The position numbers and the translations under genes are program-made. The notes beneath the pieces were generated by a model, which saw nothing but the letters and a program-made list of their open reading frames with translations, was not told the origin of the DNA and ran no database searches. A stretch of 43,781 nt of DNA, taken from contig NZ_OY730247.1 in assembly GCF_963422545.1 (NCBI RefSeq), positions 1 to 43,781 of the forward strand, given 5' to 3'. Shown in pieces: positions 8,168 through 18,300 of the stretch; position 1 is the first letter of the stretch, and each line of letters begins with the position of its first letter. Source of the stretch: an uncultured Flavobacterium sp. GTDB lineage: Bacteria > Bacteroidota > Bacteroidia > Flavobacteriales > Flavobacteriaceae.

Positions 8168-8200
8168 AAACCCGACAGGTTTTAAAAACCTGTCGGGTTT
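8168..8200. terminator. Strong hairpin, terminator-like dispersed repeat
   Basis: AAACCCGACAGGTTTT (8168-8183) and its exact complement (8185-8200) form a 16-bp stem with almost no loop. It lies downstream of the rhodanese-thioredoxin gene and upstream of the YeiH-type gene, so it could end the first transcript. From memory, this sequence recurs in many Bacteroidota genomes. Confidence 0.55.
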
Positions 8201-8264
8201 GTATATCGGTTACCAGATTTAATGTAGAGATCAATAAATAATCTATGAGCTAGAAAATAAACTC

Positions 8265-8984
8265 TTATTTTGAAGCTAAAGCCAAATCAACATCATTTTT
8301 TAAATTGCCTAAACCATCTTTTTTAAACACAATTTTTTCTTTTTTGTATAAAATTAAAGTTGGAAACACCTTCACTGTTTTTAAATCAGCAATTATTTGC
8401 GGATTATCTTCTAAATCAATTTCTACGATTTTTAAATTATCTCCATATTGTGCCTTGATGGTTTCTAAAACTGGTTTTACATTTTTACAGGCACCACAGT
8501 ATTTAGAACCAATATCAACCAGAACGTCGTTGTTTTCAGAAATGATTTTTTTGTATTCGGCTAAGGTTAATTTACTTTTTGAATTGGTAAAAAATGGTTT
8601 TCCGCCACCAATCCAATTCGCAATTCCGCCTTCTAAAGTATATGTTTCTGAAAAACCGGTTTTCAATAACTCTTTTTCAAGTTGCACGCTTCTTCCTGCT
8701 CCAATCGAATAGATAAAAACAGGCTTTGAGGGATCTAATTTTGTAATTTGTTTGTTGTAATCTGCTGATTGTAAATTAAAATTTACAGCTCCAATAATAT
8801 GGTTCAAAGCAAATTCTTCAGTACCTCTGGCATCAATTATCTGCGGATTTTTTTGACTCTGAATTTTTGTGTAAAAAACCTCCAGCGAGACTGTATTTGA
8901 TTTTTCATTTTGAGCAAAACCAATTATGGATAAAAACAGCATTAGTGTTGTAATACTGTTTTTGAATGTTTTATTTTTCTTCAT
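8265..8984 (-). CDS. Secreted rhodanese-like/thioredoxin fusion protein
   Basis: The 239-residue protein starts with a signal peptide (residues 1-24, ending FAQ). A rhodanese-like domain follows (about 30-130: PQIIDARGTEEF, HIIGAVNF, LEGGIANW), then a thioredoxin domain (about 140-235) with the redox motif YCGAC and the cis-proline region VFPTLIL. In the rhodanese domain the expected active-site Cys is replaced: the loop reads YSIGAGRS where active enzymes have YCxxGxRS. It should therefore not transfer sulfane sulfur in the usual way and may act as a binding module. It is the last gene of the run from susC, five bases after the hydroxylase gene. A periplasmic thiol or persulfide role is an inference. 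Confidence 0.88.
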   Translation of the reverse strand: MKKNKTFKNSITTLMLFLSIIGFAQNEKSNTVSLEVFYTKIQSQKNPQIIDARGTEEFALNHIIGAVNFNLQSADYNKQITKLDPSKPVFIYSIGAGRSVQLEKELLKTGFSETYTLEGGIANWIGGGKPFFTNSKSKLTLAEYKKIISENNDVLVDIGSKYCGACKNVKPVLETIKAQYGDNLKIVEIDLEDNPQIIADLKTVKVFPTLILYKKEKIVFKKDGLGNLKNDVDLALASK

Positions 8985-8989
8985 AATTT

Positions 8990-10051
8990 TTAAGATTGAA
9001 TCTGTTCGTAATAAACCGGACTTGGTGTAACATTTTCAGGTTTGGCTTTTATTGGAAGTGATATTACGCCTTCGGCAAGAGGACTTCCTTCTTTTTTAGA
9101 TTTGAATATTGGCCATAAAAATTGTGCATACCATTCTTCTTGTTTGTATGTTTTGGTTCCGTATGATTCAGGGAATTTACGTGTGATTAAACCCGTTCCA
9201 AAGATGACATCCCAGATGAAAAACATGTTTCCGAAGTTTCCTTTAAAGTGTCCAACGCCGTCACCGCTTGTATCTGCGTGATGTGCGTGATGTGTTGCAG
9301 GAGTCGAAATCAAACGTTCTAAAACCCATGCAATTGGATGTAAAACTTTGTATTTATAAAACGGTTTGTCCCATGCAATACTTGAATGTGCTCCCAAAGT
9401 GATGAAACTTTTAATGACTAAAACAAATAAAGCAGGTAATCCTAAACCTAAATAAGTTAATGTAGCCGTTAGATAAATTTGAGAAAAGAAAACCGTGTAA
9501 ATAAAGTTTTGTCTTGAAGCCATTGCCATTCCCATGTATGGAGCCGAATGGTGCGTTCTATGAAAACGCCACAAAAACGGAACTTGATGGTGCAAACGGT
9601 GGTACCAATATTGCGTTAAATCATCGGCAATTGCTATTAGGAAAAAACCTCCCCAAAACGGAACCCACGAAAGCGTATTGGCTAAATTCGGGATTAAATA
9701 AGGCAAAGCTGTCAAACTAAAAAAAGCAATTACGGGTGGTAAAAGTAATTTTGGAGCCAGGAAACAAATGATATCAACTTTGCGTTCTTCACCTGTCCAT
9801 TGGTCGTCGTATAAACCTGCGCCAAATTCGATAACGCCCAGAATTAACATAAAAACGGTTAATCCCCAAGTACGAATGTGTTCGAATGCAGGTTTTGAAA
9901 ATTCTAAAAATGATGGTAATGTAATATGAGATTCTGCTATAACACCATTTGTTAGTTTAAAATAAAGATAAATTGCCAACACAGGCAAACTGTAAATTAA
10001 AAGACTGATACTTAAATCTTTTGTAAGTTTTTCTTTTTGAACTATTGCCAT
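8990..10051 (-). CDS. Sterol desaturase/fatty acid hydroxylase superfamily membrane protein
   Basis: The 353-residue protein has several membrane helices and the eight-plus histidines of the non-heme di-iron hydroxylase superfamily: HRLHH (151-155), HRTHH (164-168) and THHAHH (253-258). Family members hydroxylate or desaturate lipids, sterols or other hydrophobic substrates in the membrane using O2. No substrate can be read from the sequence. It lies six bases after a 39-residue membrane peptide and five bases before the rhodanese-thioredoxin gene, at the end of the sulfatase operon. Oxidation of the organic part left after desulfation, or of an organosulfur lipid, are possible roles but are guesses. 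Confidence 0.88.
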   Translation of the reverse strand: MAIVQKEKLTKDLSISLLIYSLPVLAIYLYFKLTNGVIAESHITLPSFLEFSKPAFEHIRTWGLTVFMLILGVIEFGAGLYDDQWTGEERKVDIICFLAPKLLLPPVIAFFSLTALPYLIPNLANTLSWVPFWGGFFLIAIADDLTQYWYHRLHHQVPFLWRFHRTHHSAPYMGMAMASRQNFIYTVFFSQIYLTATLTYLGLGLPALFVLVIKSFITLGAHSSIAWDKPFYKYKVLHPIAWVLERLISTPATHHAHHADTSGDGVGHFKGNFGNMFFIWDVIFGTGLITRKFPESYGTKTYKQEEWYAQFLWPIFKSKKEGSPLAEGVISLPIKAKPENVTPSPVYYEQIQS

Positions 10052-10057
10052 GATTTC

Positions 10058-10177
10058 TTATTTTAAAAATTGATTAACTAATGCTAAACCTCCCGCCAAT
10101 ACGATTAGCGGAACTAAAAAAACGATCGCTCCCACGATAATTTTTTTTCCTATAATTTCATAGTCGACTCTTTTCAT
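10058..10177 (-). CDS. Small single-span membrane protein, 39 residues
   Basis: The ORF starts at ATG 10177 and encodes MKRVDYEIIGKKIIVGAIVF followed by a hydrophobic stretch to LVNQFLK and TAA. A charged N-terminus of about 12 residues precedes one membrane helix of about 22 residues. It fits tightly between the sulfatase (72 bp upstream) and the hydroxylase (6 bp downstream), which supports it being real. I do not recognise the family. A role as a small partner of the adjacent membrane hydroxylase would be consistent with its position. Confidence 0.65.
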   Translation of the reverse strand: MKRVDYEIIGKKIIVGAIVFLVPLIVLAGGLALVNQFLK

Positions 10178-10249
10178 GATTATTTTATTTGAAAAGAATC
10201 AGGTCTTTAGAACTTTAATGAAAAGACCTGAATTCTTAAATTATTTGAA

Positions 10250-12178
10250 TTAATTAGAACTTCCTGTGCTTCCTGGTTTGGTAGCTTGCTGAATCAAATC
10301 CTGAACGGTTTTGCCTTTATCAGCACCAGTATTATGAATTCTTCTGTTGTAAACATCCTGCCAGTCTATTAACGGATAAACGTTATTTTCTTTGGCTTGT
10401 TCATCAAATAATTTCTTTAGCTCGGCTAATTTTTCAGGGTATTTTTTGGCTAAATCATTACGTTCATTAAAATCTTCATTTAGGTTGTACAATTCCCAAA
10501 CATCGGTATCAAAATTGCTTTCGGCTGGTTTTTCATTTTTGCCTATAGATTTTTTTACTGCGAACGAATCCGGTAAATGTGCCGCTCCGGCTTTCCAGCC
10601 ATCTTTATAAATGGCTCTGTTTCCAAAAATATAGTAGTATTGAATTTTGTGTAAAGACTCCGCTTTAGCGTTATTCAGCGAAGCATAAAAAGTTGAACCC
10701 TGAATGGCGTCTTGCTTAATTTCTCTAATATATTCGGGAACTTTAATTCCTGCAATATCCAGAGTTGTTGGCAATAAATCTGTTACGTGACTGTATTGAT
10801 TTCTGATTCCGCCTTTTTCTTTAATTCCTTTTGGATAAAAAACAATCAACGGATTACGAGTTCCTCCTTCAGATTGTGCATCTTGTTTCCAGTTTCTAAA
10901 AGGAGCGTTTGTAGCTTGTGCCCATCCTAAAGGATAATTGGTATTTAAACCTTTTGCAGTACCAATTTCTCCAATATTATTCAAATTCGCCTGAAGATTT
11001 TCTTCGTCAGATTTTCCCTGAGAGAAAAGATTTTGATTGATTGTTCCTTGTGTTGTACCTTCTTTACTTGCACCATTGTCTCCAATTGCAACAAAAATCA
11101 AAGTGTTTTCTAATTGGTTAGTTTCTTTCAGATAATTTATTACTCTTCCTATTTCATGATCGGTATAAGTAAGATATCCGGCATAAACCTCCATAAATCT
11201 GGCATATACTTTCTTTTGATCCGGAGTTAGTTTTTTCCAATCTGTAATCAATGGGTTGCGTTCCGGCAAAACTGCATTGGCAGGAATCACACCTAGTTTC
11301 TTTTGGTTTGCCAATACTTTCTCACGGTAAACATCCCAGCCTTCATCAAATTTTCCTTTGTATGGATCGCTCCAGGATTCGGCAACCTGATGTGGTGCAT
11401 GAACGGCTCCCGGTGCATAATACAAGAAGAATGGTTTGTCCGGAGCAGCCTTATGTTGTTTTGTGATATAGCTAATGGCTTTATCCGTAATTTGCTCTGT
11501 TAAGTGTCTTCCGTCAGGAGCAACATGTGCATTATCTTCAACTAAATCTGGTTTATATTGATCTGTTTGCGATCCTAAGAAACCATAAAAGTGTTCGAAT
11601 CCTTTTCCGGTTGGCCATCTGTCAAATGGTCCTGCATCTGTAGCTTCCTCATCTGGAGTTAAGCCATATTTACCAACTGCAAAAGTGTTGTATCCTTTGT
11701 CTCTTAAAATCTCGGCAATTGTTCCTTTATCAGATGGAATTCTTCCGTCCCAACCCGGGAAACCAGCTGAAAGAACCGTATGAGAGAATCCGCTAACGTG
11801 AACTTTTCCTGAATTTCTACCCGTCAATAAAGCGGAGCGGGTTGGAGCGCAAATTGCTGTTGTATGAAAGTTGGTATATCGCAAACCATTATTAGCCAGT
11901 TCATCAAAAGTAGGAGTTTGTATTAAACCTCCAAAAGCAGTTGAAGCTCCATAGCCTACATCATCAAGTAAAATCCAAACAATATTTGGAGCACCTTTTG
12001 GGGCTTTTACAGGATCTGGCCAGTATTCTTTAGAATCGGCTAATGTTTTACCAATTGTTCCTTTAAATTCTGTATCTGATTTTGTTTGAGCAAAACCGAA
12101 TTGAGCAACTAGAAGTGCGGTGATCAAAAGTCCTTTTTTAGAACTTTTGATTGTACTGTAATTTTTAAAATTCTTCAT
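10250..12178 (-). CDS. Sulfatase (formylglycine-dependent arylsulfatase type)
   Basis: The 642-residue protein has a signal peptide (cut near FAQ, residue 31) and an alkaline-phosphatase-fold sulfatase domain. The key motif CAPTRSALLTGR places the Cys converted to formylglycine at C110, and D72-D73 in WILLDDVGYG provide calcium ligands. Further landmarks are FAVGKYGLTP, FFLYYAPGAVHAPHQ and IGDNGAS. It hydrolyses sulfate esters in the periplasm, releasing sulfate. Size and motifs resemble long arylsulfatases. It needs a maturation enzyme (FGE or anSME), which is not in the window. It follows a second sulfatase by 45 bp in an operon headed by susC/susD. The natural substrate is unknown. Confidence 0.93.
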   Translation of the reverse strand: MKNFKNYSTIKSSKKGLLITALLVAQFGFAQTKSDTEFKGTIGKTLADSKEYWPDPVKAPKGAPNIVWILLDDVGYGASTAFGGLIQTPTFDELANNGLRYTNFHTTAICAPTRSALLTGRNSGKVHVSGFSHTVLSAGFPGWDGRIPSDKGTIAEILRDKGYNTFAVGKYGLTPDEEATDAGPFDRWPTGKGFEHFYGFLGSQTDQYKPDLVEDNAHVAPDGRHLTEQITDKAISYITKQHKAAPDKPFFLYYAPGAVHAPHQVAESWSDPYKGKFDEGWDVYREKVLANQKKLGVIPANAVLPERNPLITDWKKLTPDQKKVYARFMEVYAGYLTYTDHEIGRVINYLKETNQLENTLIFVAIGDNGASKEGTTQGTINQNLFSQGKSDEENLQANLNNIGEIGTAKGLNTNYPLGWAQATNAPFRNWKQDAQSEGGTRNPLIVFYPKGIKEKGGIRNQYSHVTDLLPTTLDIAGIKVPEYIREIKQDAIQGSTFYASLNNAKAESLHKIQYYYIFGNRAIYKDGWKAGAAHLPDSFAVKKSIGKNEKPAESNFDTDVWELYNLNEDFNERNDLAKKYPEKLAELKKLFDEQAKENNVYPLIDWQDVYNRRIHNTGADKGKTVQDLIQQATKPGSTGSSN

Positions 12179-12223
12179 TAGATTAAATTTTTATTTAATT
12201 AGTAATCAGTGTTTTTAACTATG

Positions 12224-13792
12224 CTATTTTATTTTATTCCAATCTTCGACACCTACTTTTACTGACCATTGTTGATGTAACTCAATCAGGGTTTGGAGCA
12301 GTTTTGGTTCTAATTTTGCCAAGTTTTTTGTTTCTGTTCGGTCTGTAGCAAGATTGTACAATTCCCAAGGTTGATTGTTTTCGGCTACTGCTTTCCACTG
12401 GCCTTTTCTTACTGCTTTGCTGCCTTCATGTTCCCAAAACAAGGCTTCATGTGCATCAGATGGTTGTCCTTCAAATTCTTTTTTTAAACTAATTCCTTCT
12501 AAGGGTGTGAGACTTTTTCCTTGAAATAAATCGGGATATTGAAAACCGGCATACTCCAGACAAGTCGGGAAAATATCAATCACATGACTTATTCGATTGC
12601 TTATTGTACCTGCTTTAATATGTTTTGGATAATAAGCGATAAAAGGGGAGGCAATACCGCCTTCGTGGGTGTTCTTTTTGAATAATTGAAAAGGCGTGTT
12701 GCTCACATTTCCCCACGGACTTTCGTAACTATCAATCGACGCAACTGAACCCGGTGTTCCATTTTTCTGAGTAACATAATTCCAGTTTTTTACATCATCG
12801 GCGCTTCCGCCATTATCCGAAAGAAAAAGAACAAGCGTATTATCTTCTTCTCCTAAAGACTTGACTTTTTGCAGGATTTCTCCAATTCCGGCATCCATTC
12901 GGTCGATCATGGCGGCGTAAATTGCCATTCGGGTGTCCCATTTGTCTTTTTCTTCGGCACTTAGTTTTTCCCAATCCGGCACTTTTTCAAAACGATTTGA
13001 TAAGTCCCAATTTTTATCAATGATTCCTAGTTCCTTTAATTTTTTAAAACGGCTTGCTCTCAATTTATCCCAACCTTCCAGATATTTGCCTTTGTATTTT
13101 GCAATATCTTCAGGCAATGCCTGAATGGGCCAATGTGGAGCATTATAAGCAACATATAGAAAAAAAGGTTTTTGCTGATTGCGCTGTTTTTCTAAAGAAT
13201 TAATGGCAAAATTGGTAATTTCCTGAGTCAGATAAGTAGAAGTATCCGTGCGGATAATTTCTTTATCTCCTTTCAAAAAAGTAACTTTTCTTCCGTCGTT
13301 ATATAAAGGTTGCGAGTTAAAATAACTGCTTCCATTGTTTTGTAATGTAAAAGAATCATCAAACCCTCTATTAACCGCCCAAGCTGATGGCACTAAACCA
13401 ACATGCCATTTTCCGGAAACAATAGTATTGTATCCTGCCTGTTTAAGTGCTTGCCCAATCGTGATACAATGCTCGTTTAAATATCCCTGATAAGCCGGAA
13501 ATCCTTTGTCCTGAACCATATCTCCAACACCTGCCTGGTGCGGATACAAACCCGTGAGTAATGAAGCCCGGGAAGGACAGCAGCGCCCAGCATTGTAAAA
13601 CTGTTTTATAATAAGCCCGTTTTTGGCGAGTTTATCAAGGTTTGGAGTTTTAATTTCTGAGCCAAAAGCACCAATATCTGAGAAACCTAAATCATCTGCC
13701 AAAATGACGATGATGTTAGGTTGCTTTTTCTGTGCAAATAGCTGAAATTGTGCAACAACCAATAGGGCGAGGATGAATAGTTTTTTGATCAT
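12224..13792 (-). CDS. Sulfatase (formylglycine-dependent)
   Basis: The 522-residue protein starts with a signal peptide (residues 1-20, LFAQ). The sulfatase signature is CCPSRASLLTG with the formylglycine Cys at C71, and D33-D34 in VILADDLGFSDIG bind calcium. GKWHVGL, YVAYNAPHWPIQ and FLSDNGG complete the S1-family core. It is shorter than its neighbour and only distantly similar, so the two probably cut different linkages or substrates. It begins 24 bp after susD. As a periplasmic enzyme it would desulfate molecules imported by the SusC/SusD pair. The exact substrate cannot be told. Confidence 0.93.
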   Translation of the reverse strand: MIKKLFILALLVVAQFQLFAQKKQPNIIVILADDLGFSDIGAFGSEIKTPNLDKLAKNGLIIKQFYNAGRCCPSRASLLTGLYPHQAGVGDMVQDKGFPAYQGYLNEHCITIGQALKQAGYNTIVSGKWHVGLVPSAWAVNRGFDDSFTLQNNGSSYFNSQPLYNDGRKVTFLKGDKEIIRTDTSTYLTQEITNFAINSLEKQRNQQKPFFLYVAYNAPHWPIQALPEDIAKYKGKYLEGWDKLRASRFKKLKELGIIDKNWDLSNRFEKVPDWEKLSAEEKDKWDTRMAIYAAMIDRMDAGIGEILQKVKSLGEEDNTLVLFLSDNGGSADDVKNWNYVTQKNGTPGSVASIDSYESPWGNVSNTPFQLFKKNTHEGGIASPFIAYYPKHIKAGTISNRISHVIDIFPTCLEYAGFQYPDLFQGKSLTPLEGISLKKEFEGQPSDAHEALFWEHEGSKAVRKGQWKAVAENNQPWELYNLATDRTETKNLAKLEPKLLQTLIELHQQWSVKVGVEDWNKIK

Positions 13793-13816
13793 TTTATTTA
13801 TTTGTATGTAAGCTTT

Positions 13817-15292
13817 TTATAAATAACCTGGATTTTGTGGTAAACCTACCGGATCAATATTTCTTTCGCTTTGCGGAATAGGATAAAGGTTATTTCGTTC
13901 TGAAACAGAATTTTTTGCCGTAACTTTTTTCACTTCAGTAACCAGAGTTCCCCAACGTACCAAGTCAAACCAGCGTTGTCCTTCCTGAACAAATTCTTTT
14001 TTGCGTTCTTCCTGAATTGCTGCTCTAAAAGTGGTTTGACTTAACCCGACTAAATCTACTGTTGGATCTGGTGTATTAATTGGTTTTCCAAAAGCTCTTC
14101 TTCTTACCTGATTAATTAATTCATATGCTTCAGGAGTTGGCGTTCCCTGCTCATTTATCGCTTCTGCTAAAGACAATAAAATGTCTGCGTAACGAATTAC
14201 AGGAAAGTTAATTGCTACGTTTCCTGGTGTAGCCAGATTGGTTAGATCTAAGTATTTTTTAAAGATTGGTTTCGGAAATGTATAAAGCGATCCTGTTGTT
14301 GGATTAAACAATTGTTTAGCATAACTTACATCTCTTCGGGTATCTCCTGCGGCATATATGTCATAAAACAAAGCAACGTCTGAGATAATATCAGCAGGTT
14401 CAGTTGCTGTAAATCCTGTAAAAGATGTTCCTTGAAAAGTACTTCCGCTTGATCCGTTTCCGGCTTGATTTGGCTCAAACTGAACAGAGAAAATATGCTC
14501 CTTTTCATTCTTTTTGGTTTTAGTGAAGATGTCCTGAAAATTTTCGAAAAGAGCATATCCATAACCTCCATTGATAACTTCTCTGGCTTTCAGGATTGCA
14601 TTTGGCCAATCTTTTCTAGTCAGATAAACTTTAGCTAAAATTGCTTTTGCAGCTCCGGATGTTGCACGTCCGGCGTCAGTTGCAGGATATGTAGCAGGCA
14701 AGTTTTCGGCATCTTTTAAATCCGAGATAATTTGTGTGTAAACCTCGTCTACAGTTGCTCTTTTTGATTTTAAACTTTCTAATTGAATAGAAGTTGGTTC
14801 ATGCAAAACAATTGGAACGCCGCCCCAAAGACGAACAGCCTGAAAGTATAATAATGCCCTGATAAATTTTGATTCATTAATCAGTCTTGTTTTGATAACG
14901 TCGTTTCCGGTTACTTTAGGAACATTGTCGATCGAAACATTGGCTCTGTTTATACCACTGTAAATTTGACGCCATGCCACCTGAACACGATCATTAGTTG
15001 CATCATGTGTCAAACTGCTCAATGCTCTTACCTGTGGGTTTGTTGCAGAAACTCCCGCTGCTGCATAATCAGATCCCATATCTGTAAGGAAATATAAGTT
15101 TCTCCCGAATAAACTTTGTTCTCCCGGATCTAAACTCAGCGAAGCATAAACTGCATTTACACTTGCGATTGCGTCATCCTGCGTGTTGAAGAATTTATCT
15201 TCGGTTACAAAAGAGGTAGGTGTTACCTCCAATTCTGTGCACGATGCAAATAAACCGGCACTTAGTATGATTGTTATTATAATCTTTTTCAT
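13817..15292 (-). CDS. SusD/RagB family outer-membrane nutrient-binding lipoprotein
   Basis: The 491-residue protein has a lipobox-type signal (LSAGLFASC, lipidated Cys at about residue 18) and then the conserved SusD start, with TELEVTPTSFVTEDKFFNTQDDAI split across the signal end. Further typical segments are FIRALLYFQAVRLWGGVPI, AAKAILAKVYLT and, near the C-terminus, RKKEFVQEGQRWFDLVRWG. It would cap the SusC pore on the cell surface and bind the substrate. It starts 16 bp after susC and precedes two sulfatases, so the imported ligand is probably a sulfated organic compound. No glycoside hydrolases are nearby, which makes a polysaccharide ligand less certain. Confidence 0.95.
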   Translation of the reverse strand: MKKIIITIILSAGLFASCTELEVTPTSFVTEDKFFNTQDDAIASVNAVYASLSLDPGEQSLFGRNLYFLTDMGSDYAAAGVSATNPQVRALSSLTHDATNDRVQVAWRQIYSGINRANVSIDNVPKVTGNDVIKTRLINESKFIRALLYFQAVRLWGGVPIVLHEPTSIQLESLKSKRATVDEVYTQIISDLKDAENLPATYPATDAGRATSGAAKAILAKVYLTRKDWPNAILKAREVINGGYGYALFENFQDIFTKTKKNEKEHIFSVQFEPNQAGNGSSGSTFQGTSFTGFTATEPADIISDVALFYDIYAAGDTRRDVSYAKQLFNPTTGSLYTFPKPIFKKYLDLTNLATPGNVAINFPVIRYADILLSLAEAINEQGTPTPEAYELINQVRRRAFGKPINTPDPTVDLVGLSQTTFRAAIQEERKKEFVQEGQRWFDLVRWGTLVTEVKKVTAKNSVSERNNLYPIPQSERNIDPVGLPQNPGYL

Positions 15293-15308
15293 TGTATATG
15301 TTTTTTAC

Positions 15309-18300
15309 TTAGAAAGTTACGTTCAGGCCCGAAATGAATGTTCTGGAGTTTGGATAAGAACCAAAGTCAATTCCCGGATATAAATTATTTTGTTCATAAG
15401 AGCTCACCTCCGGATCAAATCCAGTATATTTTGTCCATGTGACTAAGTTTTCTGCAGATACATAGAATTTGATACTTTTTGTTCCCAGTTTAGAAGAGAG
15501 ACTTTTTGGTAAAGTATAACCAAGAGTAATTAGCTTTAATCTCAGGAAAGAAGCATCTTCGACATATCGTTCAGAAACAATTCCAAGAGGAGAACTTGAA
15601 GCTCTCGGGATTTCATTGCTTGGGTTTGTTGGAGTCCAGCGATCATTAAGCGTTGAAGCAGCATTTGTACCAAGAGTAGAAATTTCTAATTGCTGGTTTA
15701 GCGCATTAAATACTTTTCCGCCATAAGATCCCTGAAAAGAAAAATTAAGATCAAAATCATGATAAGAAATTGTGTTGCTGAAACTTCCAACAAATTTTGG
15801 CTGAGAACTTCCAAGATTTCCTTTGTCTAGCGCTGTAATTACACCATCTCCGTTTGTATCAACATATTTTCTGTCACCAACTTTAGTATTGGCAAGACTG
15901 TTAATTTTTGGCTGTGTGTTAACTTCTTCCTGAGTCTGAAAAATACCTGCGGTTCTGTATCCCCAGAAAGTTCCCAAAGGCAATCCTACTTTAACAGTTA
16001 CAGGCTGTTGTTGTAATAACGATCCGTTTGGAACTACGGGAAAAAATTGATCAACCCCATTTCCTATAGAAACCACTTTGTTTTTATTGGCAGAGAAAAC
16101 AAAGTTAGAATTCCATGAAAAGTTTTCTGTTTTGATGTTTTCAGTAATCAAACCAATTTCGATACCTTTATTCTCAACACCTCCAATGTTTTGAAGTACT
16201 GTAGCATATCCTGAAGTCAACGGAATTGGGACGTTGATTAACAAATCGTTTGTTTTTTTGTAATAAACATCAAAAACAAAATTGATTTTTCGATCTAATA
16301 GCGATAAGTCTAAACCAACATTATATTGATCGGTTTTTTCCCATTTCAGATCCGGATTTGCCAATCGGGTAGGAGCTAATCCGGTTTGCAAAGTTCCTCC
16401 AAAAGCGTAGTTTACAGAGCCCATTTGAGCTAGCGAAAGATAATTTCCAATTTCCTGATTTCCGGTTGTTCCCGCCGTAATTCTAAGTTTTGCTTCGGTT
16501 ACACCTTTAATGTTGTTGGCAAAATCTTCGTCAGTAATATTCCAGGAGAAACCTGCTGAAGGGAAATAACCCCAAAGTGATTTAGATCCAAATCTTGACG
16601 AACCATCGGCACGAGTTGATAAGGTAAAATTGTATTTTCCTTTATAAGAATAATTTACTCTCGCCAACCAGGATTTCAAAACACTTTCGAATGCATCACT
16701 ATAAGGTTTCACCGGAACACCATCTTGTAAAGCGTTATAAGTATTAGCATCATTAACAAATGTTTGAGCGCCTGCATTAACAACTTCACCTTTAGTATAT
16801 TGAAGTGTATATCCAGCCAAAGCCGAGAATTTATGGTTTTCACCAAAGTTGGTATTGTAGTTCAAAGTATTTTCATTCAATACAGAACTTACCAATCTGT
16901 CTCCAACAGAAGCCAAACCTTTTGTTCCCGCACCATTTGTAGTATTTGCCGGAGCATAATAATTTTGTTTGGTATTGATTACATCACCACTAACCGCAAT
17001 TTTGGCAACCAATTTTTTAGTGATTTTGTATTCTCCAAATAAACTCGTCAGAATTCTGTTGATTTTAGTTTCATTGGTTGTGTTTTCCAAATCATTAATT
17101 GGGTTTGGAATAAATCCATTAACCGATGTTGCATAAGGATTGTTTGTTACGTTATAACTTCCGTCAGGATTTTTAATTGGTACTACCGGAGCCATTAGCA
17201 AAACACTAACCAAAGGGTTTGGATTTCTTCCGCCGCTGGCGTTATTTGCTACACCATTAGAAAGTGAATTGCTGTAATTGGCATTTACACCAAATTTAAA
17301 AGCCTGAGAATAGTTTCTTTCGTAATTGGCACGAAGTGAAATCCTTTTAAAATTAGATCCAATTACAACACCTTCCTGATCAAAATATCCTGCCGAAACG
17401 GAATATCTGGAGCGATCATCTCCGCCGGAGAATGTTAATTGATGATTTTGAACGGGCGCCGCAGTTCTAAACGCAGCATCCTGCCAGTCGTAGCTTCCTG
17501 AAGTTTTAAAAGCCTCGATTTGAGCCGGAGTAAACGAAGGCGCCTGACCAATACTTGCCTGAACATCATTGCGCAAACTCGCCCATTGTGAGGCATTCAT
17601 TATATCCAGTTTTTTTGAAACTGATTGTACTCCAAAATAGCCTTGGTACGAAATATTATCCTGCCCTTTAGTTCCTTTTTTGGTCGTAATAAGTACAACA
17701 CCATTTGCACCGCGAGAACCATAAATTGCAGTTGCAGATGCATCTTTTAAGACTTCGATAGATTCAATATCAGCAGGGTTTATGGTTGATAGCACATTTA
17801 AACTCGATCCGGCGTTAGCAACTCCTGCAGAACTGTTTGCGTTGTCATTGTAAATCAAAATTCCGTCTACAACATATAGAGGTTCATTACCTGCCGTGAT
17901 AGAGTTTCCGCCTCGAATACGTACACTTGACGAAGCTCCCGGACGTCCGGAACTTTGTGTAACTACCACTCCGGGAATTGCACCGCGCAGCAAATTATCT
18001 GCAGATGAGGTAACTTGCGATAAATTAGCTTTCGGAACTGACGCTACAGAACCCGTGATGTCTTTTCTTTTTTGGGAACCATAACCTACAACTACTAATT
18101 CGTCCAGTTCCTGACGATCTTCTTTTAAGTTGATTGTAACAGGGTTTTTGTCAACGATTACCTCGGTTTTTTTGTATCCAATATAAGTTACGATTAAAGT
18201 ATAAGGTAATTTTTGACCAGTTTGAAAATAAAATTTTCCTTCAGCATCAGTCTGAACCCCGTGAGTTGTACCTTTAATAACAACAGAAGCTCCTATAATA

